Source: an uncultured Parvularculaceae bacterium (GTDB lineage Bacteria > Pseudomonadota > Alphaproteobacteria > Caulobacterales > Parvularculaceae). Taken from it: a stretch of DNA of 64,000 nucleotides. Location of the stretch: NCBI GenBank assembly GCA_947259375.1, contig CAMYLZ010000025.1, forward strand, positions 372,001 through 436,000. The letters are read 5' to 3'. Each line of letters opens with the position of its first letter. Positions within the stretch are counted from its first letter, which is position 1. Position numbers and translations under genes: made by a program. The notes under the pieces were generated by a model. It was not told where the DNA came from, ran no database searches, and saw only the letters and a program-made list of their open reading frames with translations. Positions 25,815 to 34,491 of this stretch are shown in pieces.

Positions 25815-28376
25815 ATGAGCGCCGCGACGAAAGCAGGCGTGATGCTCCGTCTACTCTTCATTTCGCTGATCGCTGCATTCCTGCCGGCAAAGCTGCACGC
25901 CGCCGGGGCGCTGAATGTCGGCGTGCAATTGGAGCCGCCCAATCTCGACCCGACCAGCGGCGCGGCGGCGGCCATAGACGAGATTGTCTACGCCAATCTG
26001 TTCGAAGGGCTGACCCGCATCAATGAAGACGGCTCGGTCGCGCCCTTGCTGGCCGCAAGCTGGACGGTTTCCGATGACGGCCTGATCTATGAGTTCACCT
26101 TGCGCCGGGGCGTCAGGTTTCATGACGGTACGAATTTTGACGCGGGCGATGTTGTATTCTCGCTCAATCGCGCGCGGGCGCCGGGCTCGACCAACGCCCA
26201 GCGGGTGATTTTCGAGCTGATCGACGATGTTGTCGCGACCGGCGATCATACTGTCCGTATTCGCCTCAAAGAACCGCTCGGCGCCTTTCCCACTTATCTC
26301 GGCTGGGGCGATGCGGTGATCGTTGCCGCCGAAAGCGCCGCGACCAACGCCGTCAATCCGGTCGGCACCGGACCGTTCAAATTCCAGCGCTGGCGCAAAG
26401 GCGCCTCGGTTACGCTCAACCGCAATGACGATTATTGGGGCGCGCGCCCCGCCCTCGATCAGGTGAATTTCATCTTCATTCCCGATCCGTCGGCGGCCTT
26501 CGCCGCACTGATGGCCGGCGATGTGGACGGCTTTCCGAATTACCCGGCGCCGGAAAATCTCGCGCTGATCGAACGCGACGCGCGCTTCCGCATCGTCACC
26601 GGCACCGGCGAAGGTGAAATGCTCCTCGCCATCAACCATGCCCGCGCGCCGTTTGACGATATCCGCGTCCGCCGCGCGCTCAATCACGCCATCGACAAGC
26701 GCGCCGTGATCGAGGCGGGCCTGTTTGGCTATGGCGCGCCGATCGGCAGTCATTTCCCCCCGCACCACCCGGCTTATGTCGAGCTTGCGGATCGCTACCC
26801 ATACGACCCGGCCGAGGCGCGCCGCCTGCTCGCCGCCGCCGGTTACGCGGACAGTCTTGACGTGACGCTCACCCTGCCGCCGCCGGCCTATGCGCGGCGC
26901 GGGGGCGAGGTCATCGCCGCGCAACTCGAAGCGATCGGCGTCAATGTCGCCATCCGCAATATGGAATGGGCGCAATGGCTCGACCAGGTGTTCGCCAACA
27001 AGGCTTATGACCTCACCATCGTCTCGCATACCGAGCCGCTGGATATCGATATCTATGCGCGGGACGATTATTATTTTCAGTATGCAAATGACGCGTTTGA
27101 CGCGGTGATCGCCGATCTGCGCGGCGCCGCCGACCCGGCCCGGCGCGATGCGCTGTTCAAGCAGGCACAGGAAATTCTCGCCGACGATGCGGTCAATGTC
27201 TTCATCGCGTCGGGGCCGAAGATCGCTGTCTGGTCAAAAGACGTCGCCGGCGTCTGGGCGAATGCGCCGCTTCAGGCCAATGACTTCACCCGCGCCGATA
27301 TTGCAGGGCGTGCGCCGCTCCCCGCCGAAAGCGCAGGCGCGCCGGCCGCCTTGCCCATATGGGCCGTGTTCATCGCCATTGCCGGCGCTTTTGCATTCGT
27401 CATCTTCTATTCAAAAGCGAGCCCGGCGTTCCTCGCGGGCCGGGCGCTATCGATGGCGGCGACGCTCGCCGCCGCATCTCTGGTGATCTTCATGCTGATC
27501 GAAGTCGCGCCAGGCGATCCCGCCGCATTCATGATGGGGCTTAACGCAGACCCCGCCGCCCTCGCCGCATTGAAAGCCGAGCTTGGCCTCGATCAGCCCT
27601 TGCCCATGCGCTATCTCGACTGGGTGGGCGGCATGCTCATGGGCGATTTCGGAACCAGCTATACCTACCGCACGCCGGTGGCTGAGCTGATGGCCGAGCG
27701 CTTATGGGTCTCGCTGCCGCTCGCCATTGTCGCTTTTGCGATCTCAACCGCCATCGGGCTGCCGGCGGGGCTCGCCGCTGCGTCGCTCGCCCGCAAACCT
27801 GCCGGCAGGGCGATCTTTGGCGCGGCCCAAGCAGGCGTCGCGATCCCGAATTTCTGGCTCGCCATCCTGTTCGTGATGTTCTTCGCCGTAACGCTGCGCT
27901 GGTTTTCCGCCGGCGGCTTTCCGGGCTGGCATGTGGGCCTTGCGCCGGGCCTCAAGGCGCTGTTGCTGCCGGCGTTCGCGCTCGCCCTGCCCCAGGCGGC
28001 GATCCTCACGCAGATCATGCGCTCCGCCGCGATGGAAACCTTGCGCGAGGATTATATCCGCACTGCGCGCGCCAAGGGGCTGACGCGCAAGCAAACCGTT
28101 CGCAATCACGCGATGCGCAACGCCCTGATCCCGGTGCTGACGATCCTCGGCCTACAATTTTCCTTTTTGCTGGCGGGCGGCGTCATCATCGAAAATGTCT
28201 TTTATCTCCCTGGTCTCGGCCGGCTGATCTTCCAAGCCATCACCCAGCGCGACCTGATCGTTGTTGAAAGCGTCGTCATGGCGCTGGTGTTCGTCGTCAT
28301 CATGATTTCTTTCCTCATCGATCTTGCCTATGCGCTTGTCGACCCGCGCCTGCGCCAACAACGGAGCGCGTCATGA
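25815..28376 (+). CDS. Fused solute-binding protein and permease of a peptide-type ABC transporter
   Basis: One frame of 853 residues joins two components that are normally separate. Residues 1-32 are a signal sequence (LRLLFISLIAAFLPAKLHA). Residues about 35-490 are a family-5 (DppA/OppA-type) solute-binding protein: GVQLEPPNLDPTSG, LYANLFEGL-like NLFEGLTRI and FKFQRW. A membrane helix (IWAVFIAIAGAFAFVIFY, about residues 513-531) returns the chain to the cytoplasm, so a DppB-type permease can start correctly at about residue 540 with IFMLIEVAPGDPA. Its EAA loop, REDYIRTARAKGLTRKQ, lies near residue 742. The start was chosen for its strong GGAGGAG ribosome site. Substrate is inferred to be peptides or similar. 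No frame break lies between the parts. Confidence 0.88.
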   Translation: MSAATKAGVMLRLLFISLIAAFLPAKLHAAGALNVGVQLEPPNLDPTSGAAAAIDEIVYANLFEGLTRINEDGSVAPLLAASWTVSDDGLIYEFTLRRGVRFHDGTNFDAGDVVFSLNRARAPGSTNAQRVIFELIDDVVATGDHTVRIRLKEPLGAFPTYLGWGDAVIVAAESAATNAVNPVGTGPFKFQRWRKGASVTLNRNDDYWGARPALDQVNFIFIPDPSAAFAALMAGDVDGFPNYPAPENLALIERDARFRIVTGTGEGEMLLAINHARAPFDDIRVRRALNHAIDKRAVIEAGLFGYGAPIGSHFPPHHPAYVELADRYPYDPAEARRLLAAAGYADSLDVTLTLPPPAYARRGGEVIAAQLEAIGVNVAIRNMEWAQWLDQVFANKAYDLTIVSHTEPLDIDIYARDDYYFQYANDAFDAVIADLRGAADPARRDALFKQAQEILADDAVNVFIASGPKIAVWSKDVAGVWANAPLQANDFTRADIAGRAPLPAESAGAPAALPIWAVFIAIAGAFAFVIFYSKASPAFLAGRALSMAATLAAASLVIFMLIEVAPGDPAAFMMGLNADPAALAALKAELGLDQPLPMRYLDWVGGMLMGDFGTSYTYRTPVAELMAERLWVSLPLAIVAFAISTAIGLPAGLAAASLARKPAGRAIFGAAQAGVAIPNFWLAILFVMFFAVTLRWFSAGGFPGWHVGLAPGLKALLLPAFALALPQAAILTQIMRSAAMETLREDYIRTARAKGLTRKQTVRNHAMRNALIPVLTILGLQFSFLLAGGVIIENVFYLPGLGRLIFQAITQRDLIVVESVVMALVFVVIMISFLIDLAYALVDPRLRQQRSAS

Positions 28377-29218
28377 TCGCAAGATTCAGGCGCCGCCTGC
28401 CGCATTTCAGCGCCGCTGCTTTGGCCGGCGCCGCGATCGTCGCCGCCTTCGCACTGATGGGGCTCGTCTCGCTCCTCTGGACGCCGCATGATGTTACGAC
28501 GATTGACGCTGGCGCGCGGCTTGGCGCGCCGTCATGGGCCCACCCGCTCGGAACCAATCATCTGGGACGCGACGTGCTGTCGATGATCATGGTCGGCGCG
28601 CGCGCTTCGATCATCGTCGCGACCATGGCTGTCGCCATCGGCCTCGGGCTCGGCGCGCCGCTCGGCCTTTTCGCCGCCGCCTCGCGCGGGGTTGCCGAAG
28701 ACGCCGTGATGCGCATGAGCGATGTGATTTTCGCGTTTCCCGCGCTCATTCTCGCCATTCTCATCGCCGCGGTTTACGGGCCCGGCGCCATGAACGCCGT
28801 CATCGCCATCGGCGTATTCAACATTCCGGTCTTTGCGCGGCTGGCGCGCGGCGCGGCGCTGTCGATCTGGACGCGCGGCTATGTGCTCAGCGCCCGGACG
28901 GCCGGCAAGAGCGCTTTGCGCATTTCGCTGGAACATGTGCTGCCGAATATCGCGCCGGTGCTGATCGTTCAGGCGACGGTGCAGCTTTCCCTCGCGGTGC
29001 TTGCCGAAGCCGGGCTGTCCTATGTGGGGCTCGGGGTGCAGCCGCCGGCGCCGAGCTGGGGGCGGATGCTCGCGGATAGCCAGACCATGGTCAGCTTCGC
29101 ACCGTGGCTGGCGATCTTTCCGGGCCTTGCGATTTTCCTGTTCGTCTTCGGGCTCAACCTGCTGGGCGATGGATTGCGCCGCCGGCTCGATCCGCATCGC
29201 GAGGCGCGACCCGCATGA
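28373..29218 (+). CDS. ABC transporter permease, DppC/OppC type
   Basis: The second membrane subunit of the transporter, 281 residues. It has an N-terminal helix, the family motif LGTNHLGRDVLSMIMVGAR near residue 60, five further membrane helices, and the cytoplasmic EAA-type loop RGYVLSARTAGKSALRI near residue 166 that contacts the ATPase. It overlaps the fused binding protein/permease gene by 4 bp (ATGA) and the ATPase gene by 4 bp, so all are translated together. It would pair with the permease half of the preceding protein. Confidence 0.92.
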   Translation: MIARFRRRLPHFSAAALAGAAIVAAFALMGLVSLLWTPHDVTTIDAGARLGAPSWAHPLGTNHLGRDVLSMIMVGARASIIVATMAVAIGLGLGAPLGLFAAASRGVAEDAVMRMSDVIFAFPALILAILIAAVYGPGAMNAVIAIGVFNIPVFARLARGAALSIWTRGYVLSARTAGKSALRISLEHVLPNIAPVLIVQATVQLSLAVLAEAGLSYVGLGVQPPAPSWGRMLADSQTMVSFAPWLAIFPGLAIFLFVFGLNLLGDGLRRRLDPHREARPA

Positions 29219-30834
29219 ACAACGCCATCAGCATCAATAATCTCTCTTTGTGTATTGGCGCGTCTGACATTTTGAACGATGTCACGCTCTCCCTCGGCGC
29301 CGGGCGAATAACCGCGCTGATCGGCAGATCCGGGTCCGGCAAGTCGATGACTGCGCTGGCGATGATGGGATTGACGCCGGACGCCGCAGAGGCCGCCGGC
29401 GCGATCATGCTGGATGGGGAGAACCTCCTCGAGCGCGACGAACCCAGCCTTTGCGCCATTCGCGGCGGCAAGATCGGCATGGTGTTCCAGGAGCCGATGA
29501 CCGCGCTCAACCCCTTGCAGACCATCGGCGCGCAGGTCGCGGAGACCATTCGCATTCATACGGCGCTGTCGAAACACGCAGCGGCGGCGCGCGCGGGCGA
29601 GACCCTCGCCCGCGTCGGCCTCGACCCGGAACAGATTTCACCGGACCGCTACCCGCATGAGCTTTCCGGCGGCCAACGCCAGCGCGTGGTGATCGCCATC
29701 GCTATCGCCATGAAGCCGAAAGTGCTGATCGCCGATGAGCCGACCACGGCGCTTGACGTTACCACGCAGGCGGAGATTTTGGCGCTGTTGAAGCAATTGG
29801 CGCAGGAAGACGGCGTCGCGGTGTTGCTGATCACCCATGACCTCGCGATCGTGTCAGATCTGGCTGATGAAATCGCGGTGATGCGCGACGGCGCGATCGT
29901 TCATGCTGAAAGCGCGGACCGGTTTTACGCTTCGGGACCGGATCCGGCCGCGCGCGAATTTTTGCCCGCGCGGGTGACGCGTAATGCGCCGGAACGCTCA
30001 ATTGATGCGCCGGTCCTCAGTGTCGAGAATGTTTCTTGCGATTATGCGCATCGGCGGCGCTCGCTGTTCGCTGCGCCGGGCCGGTTGCGCGCGGTCGATA
30101 ATGTGTCTTTCGAGCTTCAAAAAGGCGAAAATCTCGGCCTTGTCGGCGCATCCGGTTGCGGCAAGTCGACACTGGCGCGCGCACTGCTTGGCCTTGCGCC
30201 GCTTGCCGAAGGACGCATGCGCCTTGCGGGCGAGGCGTTTCCCGCCGCCGATCCGAAGGCGATGCGCCGGCTGCGCCGCAAGATCCAGATCGTTTTTCAG
30301 GATCCCTATTCAAGCTTCAACCCGCGCCAGCGCATCGCCGATATCATCGCCGAGCCTTTGCACCTGCTCGATGCGCGGCCAGCCAAAGCGGAACGCGACG
30401 CCCGCGCGGCGCGCTTGCTCGAAAGCGTCGGCCTGCCGGCGGAAATTCTTGACCGCTACCCGCATCAATTCTCCGGCGGCCAGCGCCAGCGCATTGCGAT
30501 TGCACGGGCGCTGGCGACCGACCCCGAAGTGATCATTTTCGACGAAGGCACGTCCGCGCTCGACATCGCCTCGCGCAACCGCATTCTCGAATTGCTGGAA
30601 CATCTTTCAGAAACGCGCGGCGTGTCGCTCTTGCTGATCACCCATGATCTGTCGGTCATTCGCGACATCGCTGACCGCGTCATGGTGATGCGCGACGGGC
30701 GCATTGTCGAGACTGGCGCGGCCCGCGATATTTTCGAGACGCCGCAAGACGCTTATACCAAGGCGCTGATTGACGCCGCGCCTGTGATAAGGTGGCGCGT
30801 GGCCGCACCGGTCGAAGGAGAGACAGATGGCTGA
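29215..30834 (+). CDS. Tandem ABC ATPase (DppD-DppF type fusion)
   Basis: The 539-residue product contains two complete nucleotide-binding domains, powering the transporter from the cytoplasm. Domain 1: Walker A GRSGSGKS (37-44), signature LSGGQRQRV, Walker [13 protein letters not shown]. Domain 2, from about residue 262: Walker [10 protein letters not shown], signature [15 protein letters not shown], Walker [13 protein letters not shown]. Fused DppD-DppF ATPases are known in this family (YejF, GsiA type). ATG 29215 overlaps the permease stop; a longer frame to 29104 lies inside the permease gene. Its stop overlaps the next gene by 8 bp. Confidence 0.93.
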   Translation: MNNAISINNLSLCIGASDILNDVTLSLGAGRITALIGRSGSGKSMTALAMMGLTPDAAEAAGAIMLDGENLLERDEPSLCAIRGGKIGMVFQEPMTALNPLQTIGAQVAETIRIHTALSKHAAAARAGETLARVGLDPEQISPDRYPHELSGGQRQRVVIAIAIAMKPKVLIADEPTTALDVTTQAEILALLKQLAQEDGVAVLLITHDLAIVSDLADEIAVMRDGAIVHAESADRFYASGPDPAAREFLPARVTRNAPERSIDAPVLSVENVSCDYAHRRRSLFAAPGRLRAVDNVSFELQKGENLGLVGASGCGKSTLARALLGLAPLAEGRMRLAGEAFPAADPKAMRRLRRKIQIVFQDPYSSFNPRQRIADIIAEPLHLLDARPAKAERDARAARLLESVGLPAEILDRYPHQFSGGQRQRIAIARALATDPEVIIFDEGTSALDIASRNRILELLEHLSETRGVSLLLITHDLSVIRDIADRVMVMRDGRIVETGAARDIFETPQDAYTKALIDAAPVIRWRVAAPVEGETDG

Positions 30835-31831
30835 CACCGCATGCAAGCCGGGGCCGCGCAACCTGATTACCGATATTGCCGGGATCACGGTCGGCAATGC
30901 CGATGACGTGAAAGCCGGCACCGGCGTCACGGCGCTGCGCTGCGCGCATGCCTTCATCGCCGCGGCCGACATTCGCGGCGGCGCGCCGGGCGCGCGTGAA
31001 ACCGATGTTCTGTCAGCGGAAAATCTGGTCGGCCGCGCGGACGCCGTCATTCTTGCGGGCGGATCGGTATTCGGTCTTGCCGCGGCGGACGGCGCCGTCA
31101 ACGCGCTTTCAGCCGCCGGCGTTGGCTTGCGGCTCGGCGATAAGGGCCCGGCCATCCCCATCGTTCCCGCCGCCGTGCTGCACGATCTTGGCAATGAAGG
31201 CGACAAGGAGTGGGGCGAGACGCCGCCCTATCGCGCGCTCGGCGCCGAAGCGGTGAAATGCGCCGGCGCGGATTTTGCGCTTGGTTCCGCCGGCGCCGGC
31301 CGCGGCGCCATGGCCGGGACGCTGAAAGGCGGTCTCGGCTCCGCGTCGATTATGCTGGATGACGGCCTCGTGGTTGGAGCGCTGGTCGCCGCCAATCCGG
31401 TCGGCTCCGTCGTCATGCCGGATGGCGAGACTTACTATGCCTGGCCGTGGGAACTTGATGACGAGTTCGGCGGACAGACCCCGCCGCAGGGTAAAGACGC
31501 CCCCGCGCCCTTTCCGCCGCATTCGCGCCTTGCCGAACGGCTGGCGGCGCGCGCCAACACCACCATTGCCGTCGTCGCGTCGAATGCGGCCCTTACGAAT
31601 GTCGAAGCCAAACGCGTCGCCATCATGGCCCATGACGGCATCGCCCGTGCGGTGCGCCCGGCGCATACGGCCTTTGACGGGGACATCGTTTTTTCCATCG
31701 CCACCGGCGAGAAGCCCTTGCCCGCCGAACCGGCCATGGCCCGGCATGGGGCTGTGGCGGCGATCGGCGCGGCGGCGGGCGATTGCCTCGCGCGGGCGAT
31801 TGCCCGCGCGGCTTATGAGGCGCGCCGTTAA
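30827..31831 (+). CDS. P1 family peptidase / oligoamide hydrolase (DmpA-NylC family)
   Basis: The 334-residue protein belongs to the DmpA/NylC family of self-processing N-terminal-nucleophile hydrolases. N-terminal landmarks are DIAGITVGNADD and GGAPGARETD; AGGSVFGLAAADGA lies near residue 78. The expected self-cleavage site is Asn244-Thr245 in ARANTTIAVVASNA: NylC also cleaves Asn-Thr and uses Thr, whereas DmpA uses Gly-Ser. That makes a NylC-like nucleophile the better reading. No signal peptide, so it acts in the cytoplasm. It overlaps the ATPase gene by 8 bp, implying that it degrades what the transporter brings in (peptides, beta- or D-peptides, or oligoamides; not known). Confidence 0.85.
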   Translation: MADTACKPGPRNLITDIAGITVGNADDVKAGTGVTALRCAHAFIAAADIRGGAPGARETDVLSAENLVGRADAVILAGGSVFGLAAADGAVNALSAAGVGLRLGDKGPAIPIVPAAVLHDLGNEGDKEWGETPPYRALGAEAVKCAGADFALGSAGAGRGAMAGTLKGGLGSASIMLDDGLVVGALVAANPVGSVVMPDGETYYAWPWELDDEFGGQTPPQGKDAPAPFPPHSRLAERLAARANTTIAVVASNAALTNVEAKRVAIMAHDGIARAVRPAHTAFDGDIVFSIATGEKPLPAEPAMARHGAVAAIGAAAGDCLARAIARAAYEARR

Positions 31832-31928
31832 CGATTGCGCGCCTAAAATACAGCGCCCGGCGGCCCGATCCTTGAATCTATGCTTAACTGGCGGCGGAAC
31901 ATTCCCGCGTTGAACCGGTCAAGGCCAC

Positions 31929-33263
31929 ATGCGCGACCTTATATTGCTTGGTTTCACGGCGTTATGCCTGATGGCGGCGCTCCGGCATCCCTTTGCCGGG
32001 CTGCTGACATGGGCGTGGTTTACGCTGATGACGCCGCATCAGGCCGCTTATGGCGTTTACGGCGTGCCGCTCAACGTCATTATCGCCGGGGTCACGATCG
32101 GCGCCTATGCGGTCTCCGGCGAGATCGCAAAGTTTCGCTTTGACGCTATCACCTCGCTGATCATCGCTTTCGCCGGCTGGCTGACCCTGTCTCAGGCGCT
32201 GTCGCTCGACCCGGTCAACTCCGCGCCCTATTTCGACCGTTTCATCAAGACGCTGCTATTCGTGCTGCTCTGCGCGCAAATGGCCGGCGGCAAGTTGCGC
32301 TTCAACGCACTGGTCTGGACGCTGGTCGCGTCGATCGGCTTCTTCGCCGCGAAAGGCGCGCTCTTCACGCTCGCGACATTTGGGCAATATCGCGTGCAGG
32401 GCCTTCAGAACACCGTCCTTGAAGACAACAATCATTTCGGTATTGCGGTGGCGACAATCCTGCCGCTGGTCCTTTATCTGCGCGGCGAGGCGGCGAATAT
32501 ATGGGTGCGGCGCGGGCTCGCTTTGCTGTTTTGCCTCGCCATCGTTGCGATCATCGGCACCCATTCGCGCGGCGCGTTTATTGCGCTTGTCGTTTTTGGC
32601 GGGTTCTTCTGGCTGCGCGCCCGGCATAAATTCGCAATCCTCGCGGGGCTCATTTTGCTGATGACGCCGACCATCGCCTTCATGCCCGGCAAATGGACTG
32701 AGCGGATGATGACCATCGGCGAAGCGACACAAGACGCGTCTTTCATGGGCCGCGTCGACGCCTGGGTCATCAACATCAAGCTGGCGAATGAAAATCCCGC
32801 AAGCGGCGCCGGGCTGCGCAATTCCTACCAAAAGGAAATCGCCCAATCGGTCGACATTGAGCGCGCCGAAAGCGCGAAGGCGGCGCACAGCATTTATTTC
32901 GAGGTGCTGGGCGGCGCTGGTTATGTGGGCCTTATCATCTATCTCGCCGTTCTCGCGACGGCGTTCCTATCCGCTTGGAGCATTTATCTGCGCCGGCGCG
33001 ACCCGCGCCTTGCGCCGTGGAAATGGCGTTTTGCCTATTACGCGCAAATATCGCTGGCGGTCTTTGCGGTGGGCGGCGCCTCGACATCGATGGAAATGTG
33101 GGACGGCTATCTCGTCATCGTCGCTCTGGTTAGTGCACTGACGAAAATGAGCGTCGCGGAAAGAAAGCCGACAGGTTTCGCGCTCGCCGCCGCGCGCGCG
33201 CGCAATTGGCGCGGCCGCAAACGGATTGAAGAGCTTCTGGATAAGCCGGTCGGCGCGCCCTGA
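31929..33263 (+). CDS. Putative O-glycosylation ligase, exosortase A-associated
   Basis: A 444-residue polytopic membrane protein of the O-antigen ligase/Wzy superfamily. The N-terminus MRDLILLGFTALCLMAALRHP with TWAWFTLMTPHQAAYG and the DNNHFGIA segment (about residue 161) match the subfamily that accompanies exosortase A/PEP-CTERM systems. About 11-12 membrane helices; the large periplasmic loop (residues about 255-320) includes FMGRVDAWVINIKLANENP and AHSIYFEVLGG. The ligase would transfer lipid-linked glycans to proteins or lipids in the periplasm. It stands 97 bp after the peptidase gene; the exosortase itself is not in the window. Confidence 0.82.
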   Translation: MRDLILLGFTALCLMAALRHPFAGLLTWAWFTLMTPHQAAYGVYGVPLNVIIAGVTIGAYAVSGEIAKFRFDAITSLIIAFAGWLTLSQALSLDPVNSAPYFDRFIKTLLFVLLCAQMAGGKLRFNALVWTLVASIGFFAAKGALFTLATFGQYRVQGLQNTVLEDNNHFGIAVATILPLVLYLRGEAANIWVRRGLALLFCLAIVAIIGTHSRGAFIALVVFGGFFWLRARHKFAILAGLILLMTPTIAFMPGKWTERMMTIGEATQDASFMGRVDAWVINIKLANENPASGAGLRNSYQKEIAQSVDIERAESAKAAHSIYFEVLGGAGYVGLIIYLAVLATAFLSAWSIYLRRRDPRLAPWKWRFAYYAQISLAVFAVGGASTSMEMWDGYLVIVALVSALTKMSVAERKPTGFALAAARARNWRGRKRIEELLDKPVGAP

Positions 33264-33281
33264 GCGCGGCTCGGCGCGCAG

Positions 33282-34283
33282 CTATTCAGGCGCGGCGAAC
33301 GCCGCCGCGCCGCCCGAGCCGATTTTGCCAGCGGCCGGCCGGGCGTCCTTGGGCGCATTTACCGGCGCGATTGCGGCAAGATCGCCATTTGCAGCATCCG
33401 GACATTCATCGCCGATCTCGATCTGAATAGTCGACTCGCGGATAGCGAACTCTTTTTCAAGATAGCACTTCGCCGCTTCGAGCGCGTCCGCCGCATCGCC
33501 AGCGCTATCGACGCAGGCATGCAAGGTCAGCCGCGGCTGCTCCGGCGTGATTTGCGAAATCTGGACATGATGCACGCCCTTGATTTTATCGGACGCGTCT
33601 TTCAGCCCCGCCGCCAGCGCCTCAACATCGATATCCGATGGCGCGCCCTCCAGCAGGATGAACCCGGTTTCGCGCACCAGCCGATAGGCGGAAACGCCAA
33701 TCAGCACCGCAACGGCGATCGACAAGACCGGGTCGATCGCCATCCAGCCCATCGTCATGATCACGATCGCCGCGATAATCGCCGCAACCGATCCCATCAT
33801 GTCGCTGATGACATGCAGGAGCGCGCCCCTGATATTGAGATTTTTCTCGCCGCGCCGGTGCAGGATCGCGAAGGCCGCGCCATTGGCGCCAAGGCCGAGC
33901 ACCGCGACGACCAGCATCAGCTCGGCATTGACGCTGACCGGCGAGACGAAGCGCATCGCCGCTTCATAGACAATCCAGCACAACAAGATGGCCAGCAGAA
34001 TGCCGTTGACGAACGCCGCGAGCACTTGCGCGCGGCGATAGCCGAAATGCAGGCGCGAATCCGCCGGCCGCGCCGCAAAGAATTGCGCACTCGCCGCCAG
34101 CGCCAGCGCCGCTGCATCGGTCAGCATATGCGTCGCGTCGGCGATCAGCGCCAGCGAGCCGGAAATCACGCCGCCGACGACTTCGACCACCATAAATACG
34201 ACAATGACGGCTAACGCCGCCAGTAAACGCCCCTTGGCCGTGTTCGGCCTGACATGACTGTCATGATGATGGCAGTTAACCAT
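33282..34283 (-). CDS. Cation diffusion facilitator metal exporter (CzcD/ZitB type)
   Basis: CDF proteins export Zn2+, Co2+ or Cd2+ in exchange for protons. From ATG 34283 (MVNCHHHDSH) the product has 333 residues: a His-rich N-terminus, six membrane helices, and the paired metal sites HMLTD (near residue 55, within ADATHMLTDAA) and HVISD (near residue 158), each HxxxD. The C-terminal cytoplasmic domain (from about residue 210) includes HHVQISQI and ends in a poorly conserved tail. It points away from a ZIP transporter gene across about 205 bp. Confidence 0.92.
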   Translation of the reverse strand: MVNCHHHDSHVRPNTAKGRLLAALAVIVVFMVVEVVGGVISGSLALIADATHMLTDAAALALAASAQFFAARPADSRLHFGYRRAQVLAAFVNGILLAILLCWIVYEAAMRFVSPVSVNAELMLVVAVLGLGANGAAFAILHRRGEKNLNIRGALLHVISDMMGSVAAIIAAIVIMTMGWMAIDPVLSIAVAVLIGVSAYRLVRETGFILLEGAPSDIDVEALAAGLKDASDKIKGVHHVQISQITPEQPRLTLHACVDSAGDAADALEAAKCYLEKEFAIRESTIQIEIGDECPDAANGDLAAIAPVNAPKDARPAAGKIGSGGAAAFAAPE

Positions 34284-34340
34284 GTGTTTGCTTGTCGCTT
34301 CCCGTTTTGGGGGGCATTGAACACTACGCAACGTAAAAAA

Positions 34341-34379
34341 CCTTAGTCTGTTGCTACGATTGAGAGCAAGCAACTAAGG
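34341..34379. promoter_or_regulatory. Imperfect inverted repeat between metal exporter and importer
   Basis: Arms 34341-34355 and 34365-34379 pair at 12 of 15 positions (outer CCTTAGT/ACTAAGG perfect) around a 9-nt centre. Located between two divergent metal-transport genes, it could be a regulator site or an RNA hairpin in the exporter leader. A second short repeat AACAT-N10-ATGTT lies at 34454-34473. Confidence 0.35.
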
Positions 34380-34491
34380 CATTGTTTCCCACGAATTTCA
34401 CTCCGGCGGCGCGAAGATTGAATTTTGCGCATGTCAGAAAAAAGTGACGTGATAACATTTTCATTGCTATGTTCGCCCCAGCTAGCCATTG

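Noticed and set aside
25851-27029. 392-residue minus-strand open frame
   Set aside because: Antisense to the solute-binding domain of the fused transporter, which has clear family motifs.
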